The notes: generated from the sequence alone by a model not told the origin. Numbered from the stretch's first letter, positions 24,001-32,738 are shown. The stretch is 64,000 nucleotides of DNA from Streptomyces sp. NBC_00576 (GCF_036345175.1 NZ_CP107780.1:2232001-2296000); one strand, 5' to 3'. A program made the numbers and translations.

Positions 24001-24185
24001 GCGAGCGTGCCGCGCCCTTCTACTGCCCCTACTGCGGCGACGAGGACCTTCGGCCGAATGAATCCATCGAGGGCAGCCATGGCGCCTGGGAATGCGGAGC
24101 CTGCAATCGAGCCTTCCAGTTGAAGTTCCTCGGGCTGCTCGCCCGTGGACTTCAGCACACGGAACCGGGAGGGGACGAGATATGA
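23997..24185 (+). CDS. Small zinc-ribbon protein of the sulfate assimilation operon
   Basis: A 62-residue protein translationally coupled on both sides (ATGA with sir, ATGA with cysH). Two CxxC knuckles, CPYCG and CGACN, spaced about 27 residues apart, form a predicted zinc ribbon, or might hold a redox centre. The remainder is a short hydrophobic/basic helix (KFLGLLARGL). It recurs at this position in the Streptomyces sulfur cluster as I recall it. The function is unknown; electron transfer to sulfite reductase or a regulatory or maturation role are possibilities. Confidence 0.85.
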   Translation: MSERAAPFYCPYCGDEDLRPNESIEGSHGAWECGACNRAFQLKFLGLLARGLQHTEPGGDEI

Positions 24186-24892
24186 CCGCGGTTCAGGAAG
24201 ACCGTACGACCGACGATCTGAAGGCGCTCGCCGAGCAGGCGGGACGTGACCTGGAGGACGCCTCCGCGCTGGAGATCCTCCAGTGGGCGACCGCCACCTT
24301 CGGCAAGCGTTTCTGCGTGACCTCCTCCATGGAGGACGCGGTGGTCGCCCACCTCGCCTCCCGTGCCATGCCCGGTGTGGACGTCGTGTTCCTCGACACG
24401 GGCTACCACTTCCCCGAGACCATCGGCACCCGTGACGCGGTCGAGGCCGTGATGGACGTCCGCGTCCTCACGCTGACCCCGGTCCAGACGGTCTCGGAGC
24501 AGGACGCCCAGTACGGGCCGAAGCTGCACGACCGCGACCCCGACCTCTGCTGCGCACTGCGCAAGGTGGAGCCCCTGGAGCGGGGCCTCAAGGAGTACGC
24601 GGCCTGGGCGACCGGCCTGCGCCGCGACGAGTCCCCGACCCGGGCGAACACCCCGGTCGTCGGCTGGGACGAGAAGCGGCAGAAGGTCAAGGTCTCCCCG
24701 ATCGCCCGCTGGACGCAGGACGACGTGGACGCGTACGTCGCCGAACACGGCGTACTCACCAACCCGCTGCTGATGGACGGCTACGCCTCCGTCGGCTGCG
24801 CGCCCTGCACCCGCCGGGTGCTGGAGGGCGAGGACGCGCGCGCCGGCCGCTGGGCGGGCCGCGGCAAGACCGAGTGCGGGCTGCACGGCTGA
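24182..24892 (+). CDS. cysH: Assimilatory adenylylsulfate (APS) reductase
   Basis: The protein has 236 residues. The PP-loop-like fold begins with FCVTSSMEDAVVAHLA. It has the [4Fe-4S] cysteine set of APS-type reductases (DLCCALRK and CAPCTRR), and the catalytic Cys in ECGLHG at the very C-terminus. Enzymes with this CC...CxxC set use APS rather than PAPS and reduce it to sulfite with thioredoxin. The annotation as PAPS reductase often given in Streptomyces is therefore less likely. It overlaps the zinc-ribbon gene (ATGA) and the cysC start (TGATG). Confidence 0.93.
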   Translation: MTAVQEDRTTDDLKALAEQAGRDLEDASALEILQWATATFGKRFCVTSSMEDAVVAHLASRAMPGVDVVFLDTGYHFPETIGTRDAVEAVMDVRVLTLTPVQTVSEQDAQYGPKLHDRDPDLCCALRKVEPLERGLKEYAAWATGLRRDESPTRANTPVVGWDEKRQKVKVSPIARWTQDDVDAYVAEHGVLTNPLLMDGYASVGCAPCTRRVLEGEDARAGRWAGRGKTECGLHG

Positions 24893-25479
24893 TGACCCAG
24901 ACCGAGATCGCGACCGCGACCCCCGAGGACCAGGAGACACCAGTGACGACCGGAGCCACCGTATGGCTCACGGGTCTGCCGAGCGCCGGCAAGACCACCA
25001 TCGCGTACGAACTGGCCGGCCGGCTGCGCGAGGAGGGCCACCTCGTCGAGGTGCTGGACGGCGACGAGATCCGTGAGTTCATCTCGGCGGGCCTCGGCTT
25101 CAGCCGCGAGGACCGGCACACGAACGTGCAGCGCATCGGCTTCCTCGCCGAGCTGCTCGCCCGTAACGGCGTCAAGACACTGGTCCCGGTGATCGCGCCG
25201 TACGCGGACAGCCGCGAGGCCGTGCGCAAGAGGCACCAGGAGAGCGGCACCGCGTACGTCGAGGTGCATGTGGCGACCCCGGTCGAGGTGTGCTCCGTAC
25301 GCGATGTGAAGGGTCTGTACGCCAAGCAGGCGGCGGGCAAGCTGACCGGGCTCACCGGGGTCGACGACCCGTACGAGGAGCCCGAGACGCCGGATCTGCG
25401 GATCGAGTCGCAGGACCAGACCGTCCAGGAGTCCGCGGCGGCTGTCCACGCGCTGCTCACCGAGAGGGGACTGGCATGA
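24892..25479 (+). CDS. cysC: Adenylylsulfate kinase
   Basis: The protein has 195 residues. The P-loop is GLPSAGKTT, with DGDEIRE, GFSREDRHTNVQRI and KGLYAKQAAGKLTGLTG, the APS kinase signature set. It phosphorylates APS to PAPS. Start at 24892 overlaps the cysH stop by one nt; a GTG at about 24943 would also keep the P-loop. Because the adjacent reductase appears to be an APS type, PAPS made here may serve sulfotransferases or be partly dispensable for assimilation. Confidence 0.93.
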   Translation: MTQTEIATATPEDQETPVTTGATVWLTGLPSAGKTTIAYELAGRLREEGHLVEVLDGDEIREFISAGLGFSREDRHTNVQRIGFLAELLARNGVKTLVPVIAPYADSREAVRKRHQESGTAYVEVHVATPVEVCSVRDVKGLYAKQAAGKLTGLTGVDDPYEEPETPDLRIESQDQTVQESAAAVHALLTERGLA

Positions 25480-26417
25480 CGACGACCGTTGCCAAGGTGC
25501 ACGGGGGCGACACGGACGCCCCGTACACCCTCTCCCACCTGGACGCCCTCGAGTCCGAGGCCGTGCACATCTTCCGCGAGGTGGCGGGTGAGTTCGAGCG
25601 GCCGGTGATTCTCTTCTCCGGCGGCAAGGACTCGATCGTCATGCTGCATCTGGCGCTCAAGGCGTTCGCGCCGGCCGCGGTCCCCTTCACGCTGCTGCAT
25701 GTGGACACCGGGCACAACTTCCCCGAGGTGCTGGAGTACCGCGACCGGGCCGTGGCGGCTCATGGGCTGCGGCTGCATGTCGCCTCCGTGCAGGACTACA
25801 TCGACCGGGGTGTGCTCAAGGAGCGTCCGGACGGGACCCGCAACCCGCTCCAGACGCTGCCGCTCACCGAGAAGATCCAGGCCGAGAAGTTCGACGCCGT
25901 GTTCGGCGGTGGCCGGCGCGACGAGGAGAAGGCCCGGGCCAAGGAGCGGGTGTTCTCGCTGCGGGACGAGTTCTCGCAGTGGGACCCGCGCCGGCAGCGT
26001 CCGGAGCTGTGGAACCTCTACAACGGTCGGCACGCGCCCGGCGAGCACGTCCGTGTCTTCCCGCTCTCCAACTGGACCGAGCTGGACGTCTGGCAGTACA
26101 TCGCCCGCGAGGGCATCGAGCTGCCGGACATCTACTTCGCGCACGAGCGTGAGGTGTTCCAGCGGGCCGGGATGTGGCTGACCGCCGGCGAGTGGGGCGG
26201 CCCGAAGGCCGACGAGACCGTCGAGAAGCGGCAGGTCCGCTACCGCACGGTCGGCGACATGTCCTGCACGGGCGCAGTCGACTCCGACGCGGTGACGCTG
26301 GACGACGTCATCGCCGAGATCGCCGCCTCCCGGCTGACCGAGCGGGGCGCCACCCGCGCCGACGACAAGATGTCCGAGGCCGCGATGGAAGACCGTAAGC
26401 GCGAGGGGTACTTCTAG
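25476..26417 (+). CDS. cysD: ATP sulfurylase small subunit
   Basis: The protein has 313 residues. ATP pyrophosphatase PP-loop SGGKDSIVML occurs near residue 50, with HVDTGHNFPEVLEYRD, FGGGRRDEEKARAKER and LDVWQYI, all typical of CysD. It forms the catalytic half of the CysDN sulfate adenylyltransferase that converts sulfate to APS. The ATG overlaps the cysC stop (ATGA); cysN follows after 2 nt. Confidence 0.95.
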   Translation: MTTTVAKVHGGDTDAPYTLSHLDALESEAVHIFREVAGEFERPVILFSGGKDSIVMLHLALKAFAPAAVPFTLLHVDTGHNFPEVLEYRDRAVAAHGLRLHVASVQDYIDRGVLKERPDGTRNPLQTLPLTEKIQAEKFDAVFGGGRRDEEKARAKERVFSLRDEFSQWDPRRQRPELWNLYNGRHAPGEHVRVFPLSNWTELDVWQYIAREGIELPDIYFAHEREVFQRAGMWLTAGEWGGPKADETVEKRQVRYRTVGDMSCTGAVDSDAVTLDDVIAEIAASRLTERGATRADDKMSEAAMEDRKREGYF

Positions 26418-26419
26418 CC

Positions 26420-27748
26420 ATGACCACGACCACGGAACTCACCGAGACCACGCTCCTGCGGTTCGCCACCGCCGGTTCCGTCGACGACGGCAAGTCCACG
26501 CTCGTGGGCCGGCTGCTGCACGACTCCAAGTCGATCCTCACCGACCAGCTGGAAGCGGTGGAGCGCGCCTCGGCGAGCCGCGGCCAGGACGCCCCGGACC
26601 TCGCACTCCTCACCGACGGCCTGCGCGCCGAGCGCGAGCAGGGCATCACCATCGACGTGGCCTACCGCTACTTCGCCACGCCCAAGCGCCGGTTCATCCT
26701 CGCCGACACGCCCGGCCACGTGCAGTACACCCGCAACATGGTGACGGGTGCCTCCACGGCCGAGCTGACGGTGATCCTGATCGACGCCCGCAACGGCGTC
26801 GTCGAGCAGACCCGTCGGCATGCCGCCCTCGCGGCGCTGCTGCGCGTCCCGCACGTGGTGCTCGCCGTCAACAAGATGGACCTCGTCGACTACCAGGAGT
26901 CCGTGTTCGCCGCGATCGCCCAGGAGTTCACGGCGTACGCGCTGGAGCTGGGCGTCCCGGAGATCACCGCGATCCCGATCTCGGCGCTGGCCGGCGACAA
27001 CGTGGTGGACCCGTCCGCGAAGATGGACTGGTACGGCGGGCCGACCTTCCTGGAGCACCTGGAGACGGTTCCGGTCGCCCACGACCTGAGCCACTGCCAC
27101 GCCCGCCTCCCGGTGCAGTACGTGATCCGGCCGCAGACCGCCGAGCACCCCGACTACCGGGGCTACGCGGGCCAGATCGCCGCCGGTTCCTTCCGTGTCG
27201 GCGAGTCCGTGACGGTCCTGCCGTCCGGCCACGCGTCGAAGATCTCCGGCATCGACCTGCTCGGCGAGGCGGTCGAGGTCGCATACACCACGCAGTCGGT
27301 GACCGTCCTCCTGGAGGACGACATCGACATCTCGCGCGGCGACCTGATCGTGCCCAGCAAGGACGCCCCGCCGACCACGCAGGACATCGAGGCGACCGTG
27401 TGCCATGTCGCCGACGCGCCGCTCACCGTCGGCCACCGGGTGCTCCTCAAGCACGGCACCCGCACGGTCAAGGCCATCGTCAAGGACATCCCGTCCCGTC
27501 TCACCCTCGACGACCTGTCCCTGCACCCGCATCCGGGACAGCTCGTCGCCAACGACATCGGCCGGGTGAAGATCCGTACCGCGGAGCCGCTGCCCGTCGA
27601 CTCGTACGCCGACTCGCGGCGCACCGGCTCGTTCATCCTGATCGACCCGAACGACGGCACCACGCTCACCGCGGGCATGGTCGGCGAGTCGTTCGCGTCC
27701 CCCGAGCCCGTCAAGGACGAGGCCGAGGACGACGGGTGGGACTTCTGA
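26420..27748 (+). CDS. cysN: ATP sulfurylase large (GTPase) subunit
   Basis: The protein has 442 residues. Translation-factor GTPase motifs: GSVDDGKST (G1), an EQGITID switch region, DTPGH (G3) and NKMD (G4). Beta-barrel domains follow. CysN couples GTP hydrolysis to APS formation by CysD. There is no fused APS kinase, consistent with the separate cysC gene. Translation is likely coupled to cysD (2-nt gap). Confidence 0.95.
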   Translation: MTTTTELTETTLLRFATAGSVDDGKSTLVGRLLHDSKSILTDQLEAVERASASRGQDAPDLALLTDGLRAEREQGITIDVAYRYFATPKRRFILADTPGHVQYTRNMVTGASTAELTVILIDARNGVVEQTRRHAALAALLRVPHVVLAVNKMDLVDYQESVFAAIAQEFTAYALELGVPEITAIPISALAGDNVVDPSAKMDWYGGPTFLEHLETVPVAHDLSHCHARLPVQYVIRPQTAEHPDYRGYAGQIAAGSFRVGESVTVLPSGHASKISGIDLLGEAVEVAYTTQSVTVLLEDDIDISRGDLIVPSKDAPPTTQDIEATVCHVADAPLTVGHRVLLKHGTRTVKAIVKDIPSRLTLDDLSLHPHPGQLVANDIGRVKIRTAEPLPVDSYADSRRTGSFILIDPNDGTTLTAGMVGESFASPEPVKDEAEDDGWDF

Positions 27749-27978
27749 CATGAACTCCACCGACTACTACTCCACGTTCGCGAAGGAGGGCGGCCGCGTC
27801 GGCAGCGGCGCCCTCGGCAGCGGGCAGGGCGGAGTCGCGCGATGTGCGTGCTGACGTACGCGCACTGCCTGCGCGCCCTGTCCCCCCACCGGACGTCCCG
27901 ACATCGACGAAGACCTGCCGACCTCCCGGCCACGCCCTTGGGGCCGTGACCGCCGGGCCAACGAGAGGAACACCTCCC
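27749..27978 (+). other. Intergenic spacer between cysN and ssuA with two short Cys-containing ORFs
   Basis: A 34-codon ORF (27750-27854, ATG one nt after the cysN stop, ending RCAC) has an upstream context that is just cysN. A second ORF of 35 residues (27842-27949, beginning MCVLTYAHCLRAL) overlaps it. Neither resembles the RRHVDL cysteine leader. They may be read-through frames or a second Cys sensor. No hairpin is evident in the spacer. Confidence 0.3.
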
Positions 27979-29091
27979 GTGCCTGCCAACCGCTCAGCAC
28001 TTCTCCGCCGCGGCCTCGCCGCAGCGACCGCACTGCCCCTCCTGACGCTCGCCGCCTGCGGTTACGGGTCGGACTCCAAGGACGACAGCTCCAAGGCGAA
28101 GGTCGCCGCCGGCGCCCAGAAGATCGACGGGCTCGACTCCGTCAAGATCGGCTACTTCGGCAACCTGACCCACGGCACCGCGCTGGTCGGTGTGAACAAG
28201 GGGTACTTCCAGAAGGCGCTGGGCGCCACGGAAGCGAAGTACCAGGTCTTCAACGCCGGTCCTTCCGAGATCGAGGCCCTCAACTCCGGCTCCATCGACA
28301 TCGGCTGGATCGGCCCCTCCCCGTCGATCAACGGATACACCAAGTCCAAGGGCACCAACCTGCGCATCATCGGCGGTTCGGCGTCCGGCGGTGTGAAGCT
28401 CGTCGTCGACCCGAAGAAGATCAAGTCCATCAAGGACGTCAAGGGCAAGAAGATCGCCACCCCTCAGCTGGGCAACACGCAGGACGTGGCGTTCCTCAAC
28501 TGGATCGCCGACCAGGGCTGGAAGGTCGACGCGGAGAGCGGCAAGGGCGATGTGTCGGTCGTCCGCACCGACAACAAGGTCACCCCGGACGCCTACAAGT
28601 CCGGTTCCATCGACGGTGCCTGGGTGCCCGAGCCGACCGCGTCCAAGCTGGTTGCCGAGGGTGCGAAGGTGCTGCTCGACGAGGCGGACCTGTGGCCGGA
28701 CAAGAAGTTCGTGATCACGAACATCATCGTGTCGCAGAAGTTCCTCAAGGAGCACCCGAAGGCCGTCGAGGCGGTCCTGAAGGCCTCGGTCGACACCAAC
28801 AAGTGGATCAACGCCAACTCCGACGCGGCGAAGGCTGCTGCCAACGCCCAGCTCGAGATCGACTCCGGCAAGGCGCTGAAGCCCGAGGTCATCGACCCGG
28901 CGTGGAAGTCCATTCAGTTCACCAATGACCCGCTGGCCGCCACCCTCAACTCCGAGGCGGAGCACGCGGTCAAGGCCGGTCTGCTGGAGGACCCGCTGCT
29001 GAAGGGCATCTACGACCTCACGCCGCTCAACAACGTCCTCAAGGCCGAGGGCGAGAGCCCGGTCGACGACGCCGGTCTCGGCGTCAAGTAG
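27979..29091 (+). CDS. ssuA: ABC transporter substrate-binding lipoprotein (sulfonate/taurine type)
   Basis: GTG start with GAGAGGAA upstream; 370 residues. A lipoprotein signal ends with the lipobox LAAC near Cys27, then a Ser/Lys-rich linker. The mature body is a periplasmic-binding-protein of the SsuA/TauA/NrtA group (VKIGYFGNLTHGTALVG and GSIDIGWIGPSPSINGY, quoted in short pieces). It captures a sulfonate or related anion outside the cell for the downstream ATPase and permease. No desulfonating monooxygenase (SsuD) gene is nearby, so the ligand might be sulfate, taurine or another sulfonate. Confidence 0.88.
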   Translation: MPANRSALLRRGLAAATALPLLTLAACGYGSDSKDDSSKAKVAAGAQKIDGLDSVKIGYFGNLTHGTALVGVNKGYFQKALGATEAKYQVFNAGPSEIEALNSGSIDIGWIGPSPSINGYTKSKGTNLRIIGGSASGGVKLVVDPKKIKSIKDVKGKKIATPQLGNTQDVAFLNWIADQGWKVDAESGKGDVSVVRTDNKVTPDAYKSGSIDGAWVPEPTASKLVAEGAKVLLDEADLWPDKKFVITNIIVSQKFLKEHPKAVEAVLKASVDTNKWINANSDAAKAAANAQLEIDSGKALKPEVIDPAWKSIQFTNDPLAATLNSEAEHAVKAGLLEDPLLKGIYDLTPLNNVLKAEGESPVDDAGLGVK

Positions 29092-29126
29092 TCCCGATCC
29101 CCGAGAGTTCCCAGGAGGTGACGACC

Positions 29127-29912
29127 ATGGCCACCGCGATCGCCAAGGCCGAACGGGCCGAGTCAGTCGAGTACGCCGCCCGAATCGAGCACGTATCGAA
29201 GTCCTTCGCCGGGCCCGCCGGGCAGCAGCTCGTCCTCGACGACATCACACTCGATGTCGCACCGGGTGAGTTCGTCACCCTCCTGGGGGCCTCGGGCTGC
29301 GGCAAGTCCACACTGCTCAACCTCGTCGCGGGTCTCGACGACCCGAGCGCCGGCAGCATCAAGACCGACGGGCGTCCTGCCCTGATGTTCCAGGAGCACG
29401 CCCTCTTCCCGTGGCTGACCGCGGGCAAGAACATCGAACTCGCCCTGAAACTGGGGGGAGTTCCGAAGAACGAGCGGCGCGGACGCGCCGACGAGCTGCT
29501 CGCCCTCGTCCGGCTGCAGGGCTCGTACGACAAGCGGGTGCACGAGCTGTCGGGCGGTATGCGCCAGCGGGTCGCGCTGGCGCGGGCGCTGGCCCAGGAG
29601 AGCCGGCTGCTGCTGATGGACGAGCCGTTCGCGGCGCTCGACGCGATCACACGCGACATGCTGCACGACGAGCTGACCCGGATCTGGGCGGAGACGGGTG
29701 TCTCCGTCCTGTTCGTCACGCACAACGTGCGGGAGGCGGTGCGACTCGCGCAGCGCGTCGTCCTGCTGTCGTCCCGGCCGGGACGGGTGGCGCACGAGTG
29801 GACGGTGGACATCCCGCAGCCGCGCCGCATCGAGGACGCTCCCGTGGCCGAACTGTCCATTGAGATCACCGAACAACTGCGTGGGGAGATCCGCCGTCAT
29901 GGCCAGCAGTGA
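29127..29912 (+). CDS. ssuB: ABC transporter ATP-binding protein (SsuB-type)
   Basis: The protein has 261 residues; ATG at 29127, 8 nt after AGGAGG; a GTG at 29118 overlaps that box and is rejected. Walker A is GASGCGKST, signature LSGGMRQRVALARAL, Walker B LLLMDEPF and switch His VTHN. Length and the D-loop ALDAITR match importer ATPases for nitrate/sulfonate/taurine. The stop overlaps the permease gene by 14 nt, so the two are made together. Confidence 0.92.
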   Translation: MATAIAKAERAESVEYAARIEHVSKSFAGPAGQQLVLDDITLDVAPGEFVTLLGASGCGKSTLLNLVAGLDDPSAGSIKTDGRPALMFQEHALFPWLTAGKNIELALKLGGVPKNERRGRADELLALVRLQGSYDKRVHELSGGMRQRVALARALAQESRLLLMDEPFAALDAITRDMLHDELTRIWAETGVSVLFVTHNVREAVRLAQRVVLLSSRPGRVAHEWTVDIPQPRRIEDAPVAELSIEITEQLRGEIRRHGQQ

Positions 29913-30819
29913 CACGAAGTCGGGCCTGACGGACACGCGCCAGACGCGGGCTGACGGCAACCAGCAGTTCGGCGGCCTGGAGGCCGGTCTGGACGCGTTG
30001 GAGAACGTGGCCACCGGGCGTACGCCCTTCTCGGTGACCTTCCGCACCAAGATCTTCCCGCCGCTCGTCGCGACCGCCGTGGTGCTGGTGATCTGGCAGG
30101 CCCTGATCTCGTTCAACATCGTCAGCGACCCGACCAGGCTGCCCTCGCCCGGCGATGTGGCGGCCGAGTTCAAGGACTCCTGGCTGAAGGGCAAGCTTCT
30201 CGGCTACATCTGGACCAGTGTCGAGCGCGGTCTGCTCGGCTTCCTGCTGGCGCTGGCGATCGGCACCCCGCTGGGTCTGATCGTGGCCCGCGTGAAGTTC
30301 GTGCGTGCGGCGATCGGACCGGTCCTGTCGGGTCTCCAGTCGCTGCCCTCGGTGGCGTGGGTGCCGCCGGCGGTCCTGTGGCTGGGCCTGAACAACTCGA
30401 TGATGTACGCGGTGATCCTGCTCGGCGCGGTCCCGTCCATCGCCAACGGCCTGGTCTCCGGCATCGACCAGGTGCCGCCGCTGTTCCTGCGGGCGGGCCG
30501 CACGATGGGCGCGACCGGGTGGAGGGGTGCCTGGCACATCGTCCTGCCGGCTTCGCTGCCGGGCTATCTGGCCGGTCTGAAGCAGGGCTGGGCGTTCTCC
30601 TGGCGCTCGCTGATGGCGGCGGAGATCATCGCCTCCTCCCCCGAGCTGGGCATCGGTCTGGGCGCGCTGCTGGAGAACGGCCGCAACGCCAGCTCCATGC
30701 CGATGATCTTCGAGGCGATCTTCCTGATCCTCTTCGTCGGTATCGCCGTCGACCTGCTGATCTTCAGCCCACTGGAGCGGCGGGTGCTGCGCAGCCGGGG
30801 CCTGCTGGTGAAGGGCTGA
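29899..30819 (+). CDS. ssuC: ABC transporter permease (SsuC-type)
   Basis: The protein has 306 residues with about six membrane helices and the binding-protein-dependent permease EAA-type loop (LRAGRTMGATGWRGAWHIVLP, given here as RTMGATGWRGAW and HIVLPAS). An N-terminal cytosolic extension of about 45 residues precedes the first helix. It completes the SsuABC importer; being in the sulfur cluster it probably brings in sulfonates or sulfate. It ends 6 nt before the chelatase GTG. Confidence 0.9.
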   Translation: MASSDTKSGLTDTRQTRADGNQQFGGLEAGLDALENVATGRTPFSVTFRTKIFPPLVATAVVLVIWQALISFNIVSDPTRLPSPGDVAAEFKDSWLKGKLLGYIWTSVERGLLGFLLALAIGTPLGLIVARVKFVRAAIGPVLSGLQSLPSVAWVPPAVLWLGLNNSMMYAVILLGAVPSIANGLVSGIDQVPPLFLRAGRTMGATGWRGAWHIVLPASLPGYLAGLKQGWAFSWRSLMAAEIIASSPELGIGLGALLENGRNASSMPMIFEAIFLILFVGIAVDLLIFSPLERRVLRSRGLLVKG

Positions 30820-30825
30820 CGTCAC

Positions 30826-31578
30826 GTGTTCCAGAAGCCGGTTCTTCTCGTCATCGCCCACGGCAGCCGCGATCCGCGGCACGCGGCGACCGTGCACGCC
30901 CTCGTGCGGCGCGTACGGTCGTTGCGGCCGGGGCTGCGCGTGGAGACCGGCTTCCTGGACTTCAACATCCCGTCCGTACAAGGGGTGTTGGAGTCCCTGG
31001 CCGCGGAGGGCGTACGGGACGTGGTGGCCCTGCCCCTGCTGCTGACCCGCGCCTTCCACGCGAAGGCGGACATCCCGGCGGTCCTGCGGGACGCGCCGAG
31101 GCGGCTGAACATCCGCCAGGCGGAGGTGCTGGGCCCGTCGCCGCTGCTCCTCTCCGCGCTCGAACGACGGCTGTACGAGGCGGGGTTGACGCCCGCCGAC
31201 AAGTCCTCGACCGGGGTCGTGCTGGCCTCGGCGGGGTCCACCGACCCGGAGGCGATCGCAGTGATCGCTGAAATCGCGCGGGAGTGGCGGCACACCGGTT
31301 GGTGCGCCGTGCGGCCTGCGTTCGCCTCCGCATCCCTTCCGCGCACCGAGGACGCGGTACGGGAGCTGCGGGACCTGGGCTGCGAGCGCGTCGCCGTCGC
31401 GCCCTACGTCCTCGCCCCGGGCTTCCTCCCGGACCGCATCGCACGGGGCGCGGCGCAGGCGGACGTACTCGCGGACGTCCTGGGACCGGCGCCCGAGGTG
31501 GCCCGGCTGCTGCTGCGGCGGTACGCGGAGGCGGCGGTGCGGGTGCCGTTGCCGGGGCGGACCGCGGTGAGCGCGTAG
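30826..31578 (+). CDS. sirB: Sirohydrochlorin cobalto/ferrochelatase (CbiX/SirB family)
   Basis: GTG start, 250 residues, two CbiX-like half domains as in the long form. The N-terminal metal-binding region is LLVIAHGSRDPRH (the catalytic His in AHGSRD), and the second half ends with APYVLAPGFLPDR. It inserts Fe2+ into sirohydrochlorin, the last step of siroheme synthesis, so its place after the sulfur genes supplies the prosthetic group of sulfite reductase. Cobalt insertion for cobalamin is the alternative. Confidence 0.87.
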   Translation: MFQKPVLLVIAHGSRDPRHAATVHALVRRVRSLRPGLRVETGFLDFNIPSVQGVLESLAAEGVRDVVALPLLLTRAFHAKADIPAVLRDAPRRLNIRQAEVLGPSPLLLSALERRLYEAGLTPADKSSTGVVLASAGSTDPEAIAVIAEIAREWRHTGWCAVRPAFASASLPRTEDAVRELRDLGCERVAVAPYVLAPGFLPDRIARGAAQADVLADVLGPAPEVARLLLRRYAEAAVRVPLPGRTAVSA

Positions 31579-31600
31579 GTGGCTGCGTAGGTACCTTCGC

Positions 31601-31628
31601 CCGCCTGAACCGCCTTGCGGGCAGGCGG
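31601..31628. terminator. Weak bidirectional hairpin at the convergent end of sirB and the PanE-like gene
   Basis: CCGCCTG (31601-31607) pairs with CAGGCGG (31622-31628) around a 14-nt loop that can itself fold. It lies 22 nt after the chelatase stop and just beyond the reductase stop on the other strand. Confidence 0.35.
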
Positions 31629-31639
31629 AGTTCGGGTCA

Positions 31640-32689
31640 TCACTCCCCCGGCTCCCGCCCATGGGCTGCCGATGCCCGGTGGAACACTGCCTCGTCAGCC
31701 AGCCGTACGAGTTCCGCCGACGGCAGAGAACCCGCCGGTCGCCGTTCCCGTGCGAACGTGTTGGCCAGTCGTTGCAGCAGTTCGTTCAAGGGCGTCGGTA
31801 CGCCGTGCAGCCGTCCCAGGAGCGCGATCTCGCCGTTCAGGTAGTCGGTCTCGATCGTGCCGGTGCCCCGGTTCAGGGACTGCCAGGAGGAGCCGCCGCC
31901 GGGCTCGGCGCCGGGCAGTGGCCGCAGGGTGATCTTGTCACCGCGCCGTGTCCTCTCCTCCGCGGCGCTCGCGTACGGGATGCCGGCCGCCGCGAGCACC
32001 GACTCGCCCTCGGCATACACCCGTTGGCGCAGCCGTTCGCTCTCCTCGCTGTCCGCCGCGCCGCTGAGTGCCCGGATGGCGTTGCCCAGGTTGGTGAGCA
32101 GCTTGGCGTACTGCCAGCGGGTCACGTCCGCCACGACCGGCGCCTCGAACGTCGTCGTCTTCTCCAGGTCGGCGGCGATCCGGCGGACCGTGTCGTCGGT
32201 GCCGTGCGGGTAGCGGCCGAGGAAGAGGATGCCGGTGAGCGGGGCGCCTGCCGCGGAGACGACGCCGGGTTCCTCGTAGGCCGCGGGCAGCCAGACGCAG
32301 ACGCCGTACACCCGCCGGAAGCGGCGCAGCGCGAGACGTGGGCTCTCCACACCGTTCTGCGCGCAGAGCAACGGCAACCGCTCGGCCGCCGTGCCGCCGC
32401 CGGCGACGGGCACCGGTCCCCAGGCAGCCAGGGCGCCTTCGCTGTCCTGCGTCTTGACGGCGAGGACGAGCACGTCGTCGGCGCGCAACTCCCCGAGTCC
32501 GGCGGGTCCGTCTACCGTCGGCAGGCGGTACGTGTGCGTCCCGTCCGGCGTCACCAGGCGCAGCCCGTACGCGCGCAGCGCCTCGTACTGGGCACCCCGG
32601 GCGACGAGGACGACCTCGTGTCCCGCCCCGGCCAGCCGCCCGCCGATGGCACCGCCGACCGCCCCTGCCCCGATGATGATGTAACGCAT
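31640..32689 (-). CDS. 2-dehydropantoate 2-reductase family (PanE/ApbA) oxidoreductase
   Basis: The protein has 349 residues from the ATG at 32689; the open frame extends upstream but lacks conservation. It has a Rossmann IIIGAGAVGGAIGGRLA, the VKTQDS loop, CAQNGVES and the KLLTNLGNAI and NLGNAIRAL region around residue 200 typical of ketopantoate reductases. The NADPH-dependent reduction of ketopantoate is the type reaction; many actinobacterial paralogues act on other substrates. Convergent with sirB and divergent from the aldo/keto reductase. Confidence 0.85.
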   Translation of the reverse strand: MRYIIIGAGAVGGAIGGRLAGAGHEVVLVARGAQYEALRAYGLRLVTPDGTHTYRLPTVDGPAGLGELRADDVLVLAVKTQDSEGALAAWGPVPVAGGGTAAERLPLLCAQNGVESPRLALRRFRRVYGVCVWLPAAYEEPGVVSAAGAPLTGILFLGRYPHGTDDTVRRIAADLEKTTTFEAPVVADVTRWQYAKLLTNLGNAIRALSGAADSEESERLRQRVYAEGESVLAAAGIPYASAAEERTRRGDKITLRPLPGAEPGGGSSWQSLNRGTGTIETDYLNGEIALLGRLHGVPTPLNELLQRLANTFARERRPAGSLPSAELVRLADEAVFHRASAAHGREPGE

Positions 32690-32738
32690 ACCGATCAGCC
32701 TGCCATGGTGCGTGCACCGGACAGGTAGCGTCCGTCGT

